From Kalmanozyma brasiliensis GHG001 (lineage: Eukaryota; Basidiomycota; Ustilaginomycetes; Ustilaginales), in the NCBI RefSeq assembly GCF_000497045.1, contig NW_015961949.1, positions 186,001 through 250,000 on the forward strand: a DNA stretch of 64,000 nt. Reading direction: 5' to 3'. The stretch's first letter is position 1, and each line of letters opens with the position of its first letter. Position numbers and translations under genes: made by a program. This document shows positions 19,234-29,030 of the stretch, piece after piece. The notes under the pieces were generated by a model. That model ran no database searches. It saw nothing but the letters and a program-made list of their open reading frames with translations, and was not told the origin of the DNA.

Positions 19234-21210
19234 TCAGGTCGAGATGATGGTAGCTCGGATCTCTGATCGGCGACAAATCTCTCGGAAGAGCCTTCGCCAT
19301 TCGAGCGGGTCACCTTTGCTCTTCTGCATCACCACCAGGCACTTGGCGGAATCGTCTGGCATCGAAGCAGCCGATGCTGAATCTGACGTTGCGTCTGGCG
19401 CGATCAGGTTCTCAATGCGGATGCCTCCTCGCAGTGGGCACTTGCGCTTGTCCATCGTAGTCAGACGCACACGAGCGCCTCTGTTGCCGATCACCAGCTT
19501 CTTGCCCGCAGTGCGAGAAGCATCGTCATTCTCGGGCTCCCCGTCGACCATGAAATTGTACGCCTCCTCAAGCTCTTCCTGGTCACCGATGGCTTCGGTG
19601 CCGTTCGGAATCGCAAGACTGTCGAGGATGTTCGTGATCAGGCTTAGCATGGTGACTGCTGTCGCTGAGGAAAAGAATCGTGTGAGATGCGGCGAGAAGC
19701 GCAAGTGCGAGCTCCCAGCGCCAGCCATGTGGGTGAGCGCTTCGAACTGCGTAAAGTGATTGAGGGCCTGTGTGAATTGCGAGGCGCCAGGCATGGCCAT
19801 CTCGGAGCCCAGGCCGCTGCCCGAGCTCGAGTACTCGAGTCGACGGGTCGAAATGTGCTGGCTCATGGCCAGGCGGCGTGACATGTCGTCGCTGCTGGCT
19901 GCAATGGCAGGCATTGCTGTCGATGATGGAAGAGCCAGACCACCGACAGGCCCTGCCTCCTGCTGCCATCCGCGCGCCACCGATCTTCCCGCTGCTAAGC
20001 CGAACGAGCTGTTCTGGATCGCCTCAGGTTGCGTGAGGGATACGTTTTCGGGCACCTGCGCTCGCTGACCATCTGTGTGAAGATCGAGGCGACGCGCTGC
20101 TGCTGCAGCACTGTTGACTTCCAAGTTGATGTCGCCCGAGACGGCGAGACCCTGCAGCAGCTTTTCGGCCAGGTTGACGGGATCGTTGCACTTGCCCTTC
20201 TGTGTCATGAGCTCGTTGGCCCGCTTGAACCAGCGATGGCGTCGAATCCCTTCGAATGTGATGCGCTTCTCTGGGTTCGGGTGCATCATCTTCTTGAGCA
20301 ACGATAGCGCATCGCTTGGAATCGTGGTCCACGGGTCGTAGGCAAAGAGCTCGCCGGTGCGATATGCGTTGTACTCGGGTGATCTTGAAGTAGGTTCGTC
20401 CCAAGGAGTGCTTCCGACGAGCAAGGCGAAGAGCACCACGCCTGAGCTCCAAACATCAACAGGCTCGCCGCGGTAAGGTCTGCCGTTCATCTCCGGTGCA
20501 ATGTACGGCAAAGACCCACAAGCGCCGGTCAGCTCTCGCTCCTTGCCCTTGTACTTGTACACCGAGCAGAGGCCAAAGTCGGCGATTTTGAGGTTGCCTT
20601 CCGCATCGAGCAGCATGTTCTCTGGCTTGATATCGCGATGTGTGACACCCTGAGAGTGAATGTACTCCAACCCCGCGAGCAGCTGCTGAAAGTAGAAATG
20701 CGCCAAGTCCTCCTCGACACCATAGTCTGGCGCAATCTTGTCGAAGAGATCGCCGCCAGCTCCGAGTTCAAGCACCATGTAGAGGCCAGGTACGTAGTTG
20801 TCGTCATGCGAAGGAGTGCTGAGCATCTTTTGCCGCTCCTTGTCGCGAGCCTTGATGGATTCCTGTGTGGTGGCGATAGCTTCTCCCATCAAAATGCCCT
20901 TCTCCTTTCCGGCATTTCCATTCTTGTCGACACCACGCTCGACAGCGCCCAGAAATTCGAGGACGTTTGGGTGTTTGAGGATGGAGTGCACCTGGACTTC
21001 CTTCTGCAGCGCCCGACGGTCGATGGGATACTTGTTGGAACGGTTTGGTGCGTACGATATGACCTTGATGGCAGCCACGGCATTCGACTTGGATGATGGA
21101 TTCACAGCGCGAAAGACTTTGCTGAAGCCGCCTCCGCCGATGAGCTGGACGATGCGGTAGTCCAACACGGGCGGATACGACTGCCCTGTTGAGGAGGTGG
21201 GAATCGGCAT
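19234..21210 (-). CDS. CHK1: DNA damage checkpoint kinase Chk1
   Basis: Effector Ser/Thr kinase of the DNA damage and replication checkpoint that restrains CDK activation. The kinase domain begins with YRIVQLIGGGGFSKVFRAV (glycine loop) close to the N-terminus and includes the VAIxxE-type lysine region, HRDIKPEN (catalytic Asp193), DFGLCSVY and the activation segment CGSLPYIAPE. The last two are characteristic of Chk1. The C-terminal half has the conserved Chk1/KA1-like regulatory region near GDPLEWRRLFREIC. The frame extends to an ATG at 21360, which would add 50 Ser/Pro-rich residues. The ATG at 21210 has a purine at -3 while the upstream one has C, and it places the kinase domain near residue 18 as in other Chk1 proteins. 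It therefore gives the preferred 658-residue form. Intronless. Confidence 0.9.
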   Translation of the reverse strand: MPIPTSSTGQSYPPVLDYRIVQLIGGGGFSKVFRAVNPSSKSNAVAAIKVISYAPNRSNKYPIDRRALQKEVQVHSILKHPNVLEFLGAVERGVDKNGNAGKEKGILMGEAIATTQESIKARDKERQKMLSTPSHDDNYVPGLYMVLELGAGGDLFDKIAPDYGVEEDLAHFYFQQLLAGLEYIHSQGVTHRDIKPENMLLDAEGNLKIADFGLCSVYKYKGKERELTGACGSLPYIAPEMNGRPYRGEPVDVWSSGVVLFALLVGSTPWDEPTSRSPEYNAYRTGELFAYDPWTTIPSDALSLLKKMMHPNPEKRITFEGIRRHRWFKRANELMTQKGKCNDPVNLAEKLLQGLAVSGDINLEVNSAAAAARRLDLHTDGQRAQVPENVSLTQPEAIQNSSFGLAAGRSVARGWQQEAGPVGGLALPSSTAMPAIAASSDDMSRRLAMSQHISTRRLEYSSSGSGLGSEMAMPGASQFTQALNHFTQFEALTHMAGAGSSHLRFSPHLTRFFSSATAVTMLSLITNILDSLAIPNGTEAIGDQEELEEAYNFMVDGEPENDDASRTAGKKLVIGNRGARVRLTTMDKRKCPLRGGIRIENLIAPDATSDSASAASMPDDSAKCLVVMQKSKGDPLEWRRLFREICRRSEIRATIIST

Positions 21211-21647
21211 GTCTACGCTGCAGCAATGGGGGCGATGGCTGCTGCCGCTCCTTCCTAAGGGGGCGAGTGCGGACTGATAGGCGGAAGCTTTTGTGTGTTC
21301 GGGAGAGGAGAGTGGAGAGGATGGCCGAGACAAGGTGGAGTATGATGGGCAAGCAGTCATCCGTTTGCGCTGTCCTTGACGACTGGCAAAATTTGGAGTG
21401 TTGTTCTCGAGCTGAGAGTGGCGGCGCAGCAGCTGTCGCGATGGACGCGTCGAGTAAAGTGCAGCTCGACTCAGCCTTTGAGTGGCGCTCTAACATCCCA
21501 AAATTTGAGAGCACCCGCGCGGACCATGCGCCGACTGAGCCTTCCATACTCCACTTGACCTTCCCACCTCCAACCCACCCACTCTTCAAGCTCGCCGTGT
21601 GACGATCTCATCGAGCTCTCGTTCGTCCATTCAAGCAGACGATAAGT
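21211..21647. other. divergent promoter region, CHK1 / CSN7
   Basis: This 437 bp is shared between two divergent genes. It is partly covered by the possible N-terminal extension of CHK1 (to 21360). I see no specific element. Confidence 0.5.
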
Positions 21648-22598
21648 ATGGCCGCAGTCGCTTCAACGTCCTCCCTCGCGCCGACCGCGGGGCCCTCATC
21701 CTCTACAACTCGCCTCGAGCCGCTGCTGCTCGTAGCTGCATCTACCAAGCCGCGCGGCGCAGCGGCCGCCAATCTCATCCATCAAGCCATCTCCGCACCC
21801 GGCGTGTTCTTCTTTGGCGAGCTCTTCGACGTACCAGGCGTGGCTGAGCTGGCCACCTCAAGCGGCGCAGACTCGTCTTCACAGCTTCACATCGCATATC
21901 AGCTCCTGTGTCTGTTCGCATACGGCGTCTACAGCGACTATGTCCAGCTGGCGCAATCTGGAGCTGTCACAGATCTGTCCAGAGACCAAGTGTACAAGCT
22001 GCGTCAGCTCACACTTCTATCGCTAGCACGTCAGAACAAGGCTCTGGCATACACGACACTTCACGAAGCACTCGGCATCCCACCAAGCAACAAGAGGGAG
22101 CTGGAAGATCTCATCATCGAGTCCATCTACGCCGGTCTGATCTCGGGGAAGCTGAACGAGCTGCAAGCCAGATTCGAAGTGCATTACGTTCAAGGTCGCG
22201 ACGTGCCTCATCCATCGTTGCTCTCTCAACCCGCGCTCATCGCATTGCCCTCCCTAGCGTCAAGCACAGGCACCTCCCAGCTCGACTCGATCTTCTCCTC
22301 ACTTCAAGCCTGGCAGTCAACTACCGTGTCCGTGCTCGAAAGCCTACAGCAGCAGATGGAGGCGACGCGCTCCAGTTCGGCAGCTGGAGAGCAGCAACGT
22401 CAACAGCACCACCAAGCCCTACTCCAGAATCTGGTCGAGGCACAGCAGCAGTTGGAAGCGCAGCAACAACAGCAGCAGCAGAGAAAGGGGAAGGGGGTGG
22501 CCAACGCAATGGAGGTCGATGACGACCATCCAAGGACGGCTGCAAGGAAGTCGGCGGCGGTGGCAGGTGGCAGGGGCAGTAAGAGGTCAAGAGCTTAA
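21648..22598 (+). CDS. CSN7: COP9 signalosome subunit 7
   Basis: PCI-domain subunit of the COP9 signalosome, the cullin deneddylase. The 316 residues match CSN7 through APGVFFFGELFDVPGV, the repeated helical bundle around LFAYGVYSDYV, and the PCI winged-helix region LRQLTLLSLARQNKALAYTT with RELEDLIIESIYAGLISGKL. A C-terminal helix follows, then a glutamine-rich tract (about residues 264-284) and a basic end, KRSRA. The extra Gln-rich and basic tail is outside the conserved fold. The start ATG at 21648 is the first of the frame. The gene is divergent from CHK1 and convergent with the transporter gene at 22769 (170 bp between stops). Finding a CSN subunit implies a COP9 pathway in this fungus. 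Confidence 0.9.
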   Translation: MAAVASTSSLAPTAGPSSSTTRLEPLLLVAASTKPRGAAAANLIHQAISAPGVFFFGELFDVPGVAELATSSGADSSSQLHIAYQLLCLFAYGVYSDYVQLAQSGAVTDLSRDQVYKLRQLTLLSLARQNKALAYTTLHEALGIPPSNKRELEDLIIESIYAGLISGKLNELQARFEVHYVQGRDVPHPSLLSQPALIALPSLASSTGTSQLDSIFSSLQAWQSTTVSVLESLQQQMEATRSSSAAGEQQRQQHHQALLQNLVEAQQQLEAQQQQQQQRKGKGVANAMEVDDDHPRTAARKSAAVAGGRGSKRSRA

Positions 22599-22768
22599 CC
22601 GCAGCTATTGCTCAAGTATCCTCACTGACAAGAGCTTTTCACTGATGTCACGCACTTAATTGACAGCTTCCAGCCTTTCATTCAATCATGAAGGTATCGT
22701 ACATGAACAGAGAGGTGAAGGATGCGATGTGAAGAGCGGTCCCGAGCTCATTGAATGCCTATCGGTGA

Positions 22769-25700
22769 TCAAAAGGGAAGGATGGAATCCGAGACGGCCG
22801 TCGACTTGGCCGTGAAAGCCTCCGCGGCTTTGGGGCAGTGCTCGTCGTTGGAAGCATGATCAATCGCATAGCAGAGGTAGAGAGTGTCCGAGGCGTTGCT
22901 CAGCACGTCGGCACACAGCCGCAAGGTCCAGTATGGGAGCAGGGCGCACAGCAGACCCACCAGCGGAGCATCTGCAGGCACATGCAGCTGATGTGCTGAG
23001 AACAGGAAGCCTACGAGGCCGGCGAGGAAGGACAGCGCGATGGCGGTCAAGTCCAGCACCAAATTGACGACCAGACCTTCCATCACGCCTTGCACTCCTC
23101 TTCTGCTGACCAGCTGCGCACTCTTCTTGGCTGCAGTCCAGAAGCCATCGCCTGTGACCCCGACGTAGACGAGAGCCAGGTTACTGTAGCCCTGCAGGAC
23201 CGCACCTAGACCGGCAAGCAGCACGACGACGTGGGTCAGAGGCTGTAGGAACTTTGGTACCCTACGCTGGGTAGCAGCGTCCGAGATGCGACGCGCTGTC
23301 TCTGCCACTACCGTCAGTGTCTTGACAATAGACAGGATCAATGCCGACATACAGATCGTGCCCAGCGCAGGTCCAGTTGCTCTGGCAAAAGAGACTCGAA
23401 CCACTTCTGTCGGATCTGGTGCTGCGTGTCGACGTGCTGAACTGTTCGAGCTCTGCTGCGGATACGAGCCTGGAGCGCCAGGCTGTTCATCATAGATCGA
23501 GTCACCGTCGAAGAGGATGTTGTTCGCCTGGCTTTCATCTGCGCGTCGCTTGTCGAGGGAACGAGGACGTCCAGCGCCGCCAGCGCTTGTGCCAGATGGC
23601 ACTCTAGCTGAAGATCCTGCGCCGGCTTGAGCGTCGGTATCGATAGCCTCGTCACCGATGCGATGAAAGTACCAATGGCTGACCACGCCTGCCACCGTAA
23701 CGCGCTGCACACCTCGCAAGACGGCCCAGGTCCACAGCCAGGCACACAGCGTAGCCCAGGCGAGCCAAGCTGCCTTGGTGTCGGTCTCCCACTCCATCGT
23801 GTCTCCGACCTGTCGACCAAAATGGCCGACGAGGAATAGCCTGGTGAAGAGGAAGAGGAACGGCACGGTGATGAGCGCGAACGCACCCAGAGAGGCCAGC
23901 GCCAACACGAGCAGGGCGGGATGCTGGAGGACCACGTTGCAAGAGAGCTCCAGTACGGCGATCGACCGGGAGAGTGCCTTGCGACGCTGCCACACCATGC
24001 GAGCAAAGATGACGGCAAGCGCCAGTGGGACGATGGAGATGACGCGCAGTCCAGTTGTGCTCCAACCGCCGCCAGACCAGGCCTCGTCGTCGTAGATGAA
24101 GCTTCCAGCAAATGCCCAAGCCCATCCTAGGCCCAGCACAATGGGCACGCCCATCAAGCCGGTCCGCAGCACTTTGGCGCCGCCGAAGCGATTGAGGTTG
24201 CGGAGCAATAGCAAGTTGCCGACCCCCGCGCCGAACGACAGCAGGGTAAGCAAGATCAAGATGGGCAGAGAGCGGGTGATGGTGTAGTACGAAGATGGTC
24301 GCGTCTTTGGAGTCTTGGGCTGGGCAGGGGTTCGAGCTCCCCAGCTGAGGTAAGCGCCAATGAGGACAGTGGCGCAGACAGCGGCAGCGAAGCTGGCAAT
24401 GGCGGTCTTGTCTCGGTACTTGCCGAATGCGAGACGATTCGCCCAAGGACCCCAGCCCGCTCGTGCGGGTGGAGCAGGGTACAGATGGATCTCGTCAATG
24501 ATGTCCTCTTCGCGCTTGCGAGCACCGGGTTTGCCGCCGCTACGACGTGACCGTTGATGCCCGTCGAGATCGGAGTCGCCCTCCTCCTCGGTCTCGTCCG
24601 AGTTGTGCCTGATGGCTATCTTCAACGGACGTGCGTTGCCAGAACCCGAGGGCAGCAGAGGCTCGCGCAGGGTCGAGGTCATCTGGCGAGCCCGGTTGCG
24701 CGACATGCGGCGACTTGGCTGCGCACGACGACTCTCTCCCTCCGTGTCATATTCTGATTCTGTGACTGAGGAAGCTGAGACGGACCCGGATCTGGACCGT
24801 GACATGTCGGAGCGGTCCTCGTCGTCTTCCTCTTCCCTTTCATCGTAGATGCTGAAGAGACCTTCGCCGCGACTTTGATGTGGGCGACTGACCTTGCTGC
24901 GCGCCTTGTTGGTCCTGTTGGGCTGAGCATAGATGGAAGAGTCCCCCAGCTGGCTCGCGTCTGTCCTGCGTCCTGAGTGAGAATAGATGCTCGACGAAGA
25001 TGGATCGTAGCGAGGCTCTCTGCGCGTTGGAGTGCGTGTCGAGTTTGTGGCAGTGTCGAGGACGGACCCATGCGCGAGCCATCCTCTTGTCTTGGCAGCC
25101 TCACGACGCTGATGATGTGCTACTGTCTGCGAACGCGAGCTCTCAGCAGGTCGTTCGAGCTGGACGGAATGTTCATCCGATGTGCGATGGTCCTTGGTGC
25201 TGGCAAGGCTGTGGTGGCTCGCGCCATCGTCGAAGTCTCCCTCGGCGAGGAAAGGATCTTGCGTGTCGTTTGCCGGAGCTCTACGCGACGTGACTGGTAC
25301 TCTGAATGACGACTGACCAGCGATTGCGGCAGATGGGGCGGATGCATTTAGGAGGTGGGCTGTTCTTTGCTGCGTCGAGGCTGAGGCATGTGCGGACCCG
25401 CCTAGACTATCTGCAACATTTTCGGCGGGAAGAGCAGCCGAGCGTGGCACATGTCGGTCATCTTGCCAGAGATCGACATCGTCCTCGTCGTCGATCTCGC
25501 GAATCATAGAGTCATGGACAGAGTACGCAGCGCCGCCTGTCGGTCTGCCCCGGCCCGATGCGATGAAGGAAGAGGGACCGAACCGACTGGCGCCTCTGAG
25601 ACTGTGTAGGATGCCACTCTGAGTGCCGGCTCTGCAATTCGTTGGAGGAGTGGGAAGCCCATCGGAGCTGGATAGGCTGTATTCTGGGCCATAAGGATGG

Positions 25701-25867
25701 TGACGACTCGCGGGGTGCGAGAAAGGGGCGCCAGAGATGGAGGCGTGACTATAGAAGAGCGGATCGCCCGGGTCGTCGACGTCTTGATCAGCGCCCGTAC
25801 CAGGCCGTGTTGGAGTAGCAAGCCCTGAGGAGAGAAAGCGGGACGCATACTGAGAAAGGGACGTCAT
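22769..25867 (-). CDS. SLC44 / CTL (choline transporter-like) family membrane protein
   Basis: Polytopic membrane protein of the CTL/Pns1 (DUF580) family. The 1032 residues fall into a disordered N-terminal half (1 to about 450, rich in Ser, Arg and Asp, with acidic and basic clusters) and a membrane half (about 465-1010) with roughly ten hydrophobic helices. Family features include the mid-domain WTWAVLRGVQRVTVAGVVSHWYF, the glycine-rich ITVxxG-like YVGVTGDGFW, and the C-terminal DTLYLCYAIDHASN preceding a short cytosolic end. Fungal members include yeast Pns1 and fission yeast Ctl1, the latter linked to autophagy. The long N-terminus makes it more like Ctl1 than Pns1. The substrate is unknown, and choline transport is not established for fungal members. 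Intronless. Confidence 0.85.
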   Translation of the reverse strand: MTSLSQYASRFLSSGLATPTRPGTGADQDVDDPGDPLFYSHASISGAPFSHPASRHHPYGPEYSLSSSDGLPTPPTNCRAGTQSGILHSLRGASRFGPSSFIASGRGRPTGGAAYSVHDSMIREIDDEDDVDLWQDDRHVPRSAALPAENVADSLGGSAHASASTQQRTAHLLNASAPSAAIAGQSSFRVPVTSRRAPANDTQDPFLAEGDFDDGASHHSLASTKDHRTSDEHSVQLERPAESSRSQTVAHHQRREAAKTRGWLAHGSVLDTATNSTRTPTRREPRYDPSSSSIYSHSGRRTDASQLGDSSIYAQPNRTNKARSKVSRPHQSRGEGLFSIYDEREEEDDEDRSDMSRSRSGSVSASSVTESEYDTEGESRRAQPSRRMSRNRARQMTSTLREPLLPSGSGNARPLKIAIRHNSDETEEEGDSDLDGHQRSRRSGGKPGARKREEDIIDEIHLYPAPPARAGWGPWANRLAFGKYRDKTAIASFAAAVCATVLIGAYLSWGARTPAQPKTPKTRPSSYYTITRSLPILILLTLLSFGAGVGNLLLLRNLNRFGGAKVLRTGLMGVPIVLGLGWAWAFAGSFIYDDEAWSGGGWSTTGLRVISIVPLALAVIFARMVWQRRKALSRSIAVLELSCNVVLQHPALLVLALASLGAFALITVPFLFLFTRLFLVGHFGRQVGDTMEWETDTKAAWLAWATLCAWLWTWAVLRGVQRVTVAGVVSHWYFHRIGDEAIDTDAQAGAGSSARVPSGTSAGGAGRPRSLDKRRADESQANNILFDGDSIYDEQPGAPGSYPQQSSNSSARRHAAPDPTEVVRVSFARATGPALGTICMSALILSIVKTLTVVAETARRISDAATQRRVPKFLQPLTHVVVLLAGLGAVLQGYSNLALVYVGVTGDGFWTAAKKSAQLVSRRGVQGVMEGLVVNLVLDLTAIALSFLAGLVGFLFSAHQLHVPADAPLVGLLCALLPYWTLRLCADVLSNASDTLYLCYAIDHASNDEHCPKAAEAFTAKSTAVSDSILPF

Positions 25868-26847
25868 GGCTGCGTTTGACCCTCAAGCTGGGTTGTGTCA
25901 CCGATCAGCGTCGATCCGCACTCTGAGTGCTGGGCCGCTACACGCTTGCCGAATTGGTCCGAGTTGTTGAGCAGCCAGATGGTGAGATGCGGCGATGCGG
26001 CGGAGATGGATGTCGTATGAAGAGGGTGGCTGAAACGCTGGTCTGCTAAGGCCGCGGACGAGATTAGGGTCCTTTGTATGGTGAAAAGAGTCGAGAGGTG
26101 GAGCGAAGAGAGCCAACGTGTCCGCCAAGGACCGATGTCGTCGGCGGAGGAGCGCGCGTCAGGAATGCTTGATGAGCGAATGATAGGAACGCGAGGCTCA
26201 CCGAAGCCTCCAATGATGGTTGTGGATGGTGCGATGGTGGGAGTGATAGTCACCTTGAGCGGCCTCAGTCACACTATCACAATCGCGCTGGCTGGCTGAA
26301 GTGTGAATCACACCTCTGCGGTGTGGAGCAGGCAGTTGAGCAGTGTCGGAGTGCAAGAGAGAGAGAGATAGGCGCGCTGCGCATCTGCATGCTCTCAGGG
26401 TCCAACATGCTTGATAAAAAAGGGTCGGCTTGCTCAGCCAGAACGGGTAGGCTCAGCCGCCCTTTTGCGGCGAGCACAGTCACGAGCCTGAGTCAAGCGC
26501 AATCTCAGGATTGCGTTGCGCGTTCTTTTTTTTTCGCGAGTCAGGACCAAGGTCTAACAAATTGCTATCAATGCTAAAGAAGAAAGGCCGACAGCCTCAG
26601 TGTGGCGAAGGCGTCCCGCAGTGTTCCGTGCCATTCGCTCAGCGTCTGACGGCATTCGCTCTAAGCTCAGCCGAAATTTGGAAGAACGAGAGCGAGAACG
26701 AGAAGAAAGGTCGACTCGTCCGATGATGGCTCATGCCAAATAGCCGGTGCCTAGCAGCCTCCGTCCTCGTCTTTAAGTCAACCAAGTCATCACCCTCTCC
26801 TCACCTGACCTCCGCCCACCTTACTTTCACCCGCATACCACAACACA
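25868..26847. other. divergent intergenic region, CTL gene / MGE1
   Basis: This 0.98 kb contains both promoters. I see purine-rich stretches (for example 26345-26375 and 26690-26710) but no confident heat-shock element, RNA gene or coding region. Confidence 0.5.
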
Positions 26848-27612
26848 ATGTCGAGCTCCATGTCTCGTCAGCTCGGCTTCGCCCTGCGATCCGTCTCAAG
26901 ATCTGCTGTCGCCGGCTCCTCCAAGCAGGGCCTCGCCTCGGTCGCACCTCGCGCTTACGCCGTCGCACCCGCATCGCGAGCCATGCCCTTCTCGACAGCA
27001 CGCACCGCATTCAACTCTGCCGAAAAGAAGAAGGAAGAGGAGACCAAGGCTTCCGGCGAGGCCATGGGCGCCACCGACAAGGATGCGGGTGCTGGCAACG
27101 GCAACGATGCATTGCAATCGCAGATCAAGGAGAAGGATGCCAAGATCAAGGAGCTGCAAGAAGCCATCCTGTACGGCAAGGCTGACTATCAGAATCTGCA
27201 GCGACGATCCAAGGACGAGAAGCTGCTAGCGGGTGACGTGGCCATCACCAAGCTCGCCAAGGACCTCACCAGCTCGATCGACATTCTCGGTCTGGCGCTC
27301 AAGTCGGTGCCCGAGGAGATGCGCAACGCGCCTAAGGACCTCGACTCCAAGGATCCCCGCCGTGTGCTCGCCGACTTGTACTCGGGTGTCGACCTCACCT
27401 CCAAGTCATTGCTCGACATGCTCCGAACACACGGCATCGTCCAGTTTGACCCCACTGGCGAGAAGTTCGACCCCAAGGAGCACGAGGCATTGTACCAGGC
27501 CCCCGTTCCTGGCAAGGAGCCCGGCAGCGTTCTTGATTGCAGCAAGGTCGGCTACAGGATCAAGGACCGTCTGCTCCGTGCGGCCGAGGTGGGTGTCGTG
27601 CAGTCTGCCTAA
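26848..27612 (+). CDS. MGE1: mitochondrial GrpE nucleotide exchange factor Mge1
   Basis: Nucleotide-exchange factor for mitochondrial Hsp70, needed for protein import and folding in the matrix. The 254-residue product begins with an Arg/Ser/Ala-rich presequence lacking acidic residues (1 to about 45). It continues with the GrpE long dimerisation helix (IKEKDAKIKELQEAILYGKADYQNLQRR) and the beta-rich head with FDPxxHEALYQAP. The C-terminus RIKDRLLRAAEVGVV matches the usual GrpE ending RVLRxAxVxV. The ATG at 26848 follows CAACACA, a favourable fungal context, and yields a typical length. Intronless, with C-ending codons suggesting high expression. Confidence 0.96.
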   Translation: MSSSMSRQLGFALRSVSRSAVAGSSKQGLASVAPRAYAVAPASRAMPFSTARTAFNSAEKKKEEETKASGEAMGATDKDAGAGNGNDALQSQIKEKDAKIKELQEAILYGKADYQNLQRRSKDEKLLAGDVAITKLAKDLTSSIDILGLALKSVPEEMRNAPKDLDSKDPRRVLADLYSGVDLTSKSLLDMLRTHGIVQFDPTGEKFDPKEHEALYQAPVPGKEPGSVLDCSKVGYRIKDRLLRAAEVGVVQSA

Positions 27613-28440
27613 GGCAATTCAGCACTCGGCGGGTTCTTTTCTTTCGGCGCAATGTCTCATCAAGCAGTGAGGCCGGCCGACAGGATCGCAAGTCGCCGAA
27701 GGACGCACCAGCAGATCGACTCTCCATTGTGATGGCCAAGGGAGCCAGATGCCGTAGCAGCGGCATGTGCTGGTCTGTCGGGGAGCTCGTCTTTCACAGC
27801 TTGCCAATCTTAACCATTCTTCACCTCTAAGGATGCCGTCTTGGCTTCGTCTGACTCCCACAGGACTCGCAACACACTGCATTTCCCTTCTGTCGGTCGC
27901 CCTATTCTCGCCCGCTCTATACCTGTACTAGTTCCTGCTTCTATCAACAATGCCAAGCCCCACCACTTTTCCGTCAGCCATCACCCCACTGTCTCGCACG
28001 TTCCGAGCTGTGACACCTGCCGACACATGACATAAGAGGGCCTGTTGCTGCCTGTCAAGACGAGCAGCGACAGTGGGACACAACGTCGAGGCAAGGCTCG
28101 TATCGACTGCTTGAATATAAACCAATGTGTCGATGATTAGACAAGAGGAGACCCATGAATTCAAAGAGTGCCAGCCTGTGAATACAAGTTAGACGTCTCG
28201 GTTTGCTTCGCGTGGCTAGCTTGCAATCTTACAGGCGACAAAAATTGCTCGAGAAAGTTTTGCTGCGCTTTCTTCTTGCTGTTTGGCCCTTTGAGCGTCG
28301 CGATTGCAGAAAAAAGTGCAAAGGGTCGACCTCGCTCCTCACGAAGTGAAAAAAAAGTTCTCTGGAGCGTGACTGAGTGTGCAGTGCTGCGTGGGCTGCT
28401 GCTGCTTGGTGGCATATGATCCACTCGTGCTCGCCATCCT
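27613..28440. other. intergenic region, MGE1 3' flank and PAB1 upstream DNA
   Basis: About 0.8 kb includes the 3' end of MGE1 and the distal promoter of PAB1. I see no supportable gene here. The small open frames on both strands lack protein character. Confidence 0.5.
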
Positions 28441-28455
28441 TCCCTTCCTACCTCC

Positions 28456-28582
28456 AAAAAACTTCTCTTAAAACCCAAAAACACCATCTCGAAAAAAGCC
28501 CGAGGTTGCTATCGACTCTTTGCTAGTTGTTGCTCCTCGTACAAAGCCCAAAGAAAACCAAAAAACCCCATACATCTCAAAG
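28456..28582 (+). promoter_or_regulatory. A-rich segment in the putative PAB1 5' leader
   Basis: Two clusters of oligo(A), at about 28456-28498 (runs of 4-6 A) and 28541-28582 (runs of 3-6 A), lie just before a predicted 5' UTR splice donor. In known PABP mRNAs, A-rich leader tracts bind the protein itself and repress translation. That this leader does so is inferred from sequence pattern and position. The transcription start was not determined. Confidence 0.5.
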
Positions 28583-28927
28583 GTAAGCATGCCGTCCAGG
28601 TCGAGGAGCAAGTTGCGGAACTGTGGAAGAGGATCGGACGAGAAGACGCGCTGCCGTGATCGCGAAGCTCGAGCATGACCGCCAAAAGAATACAGTGCAG
28701 TGACCGTAGCAACCGCGGCGACGACATCGATGAGCTGTTCAGCTCCATACGATGCTTCACGCTGGTGCGCAACGAACGTTTGCTCTACTGGGAGACGCGC
28801 AGCTCGTTGCCTACACGATCCTTTTCCCTGTCCCGCAACACTCTTTCGATCAGCTCGTTGACACCATTCAAAGACATCCTCGCTGACATCTATCCTATCC
28901 TTCCCTTGTTCCTTTCTCCACATACAG
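28583..28927 (+). other. predicted intron in the PAB1 5' UTR
   Basis: A GTAAGC donor follows CTCAAAG at 28583. A branch-like CGCTGAC lies at 28881-28887, followed by a pyrimidine tract and the acceptor ACATACAG ending at 28927, giving an intron of about 345 nt. Splicing would join the A-rich leader to a pyrimidine-rich segment just before the ATG at 29031. Predicted by motif only. Confidence 0.5.
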
Positions 28928-29030
28928 AAAGAGTCTCTTAGTGCCCTTTCTTTCCTTTTCTTCTTCCTCCTCTCTTTCTTTCTTATTCTCTTTAAGGAAA
29001 TCTCATCAACTCCCCCCCTTCCTCGCAACG

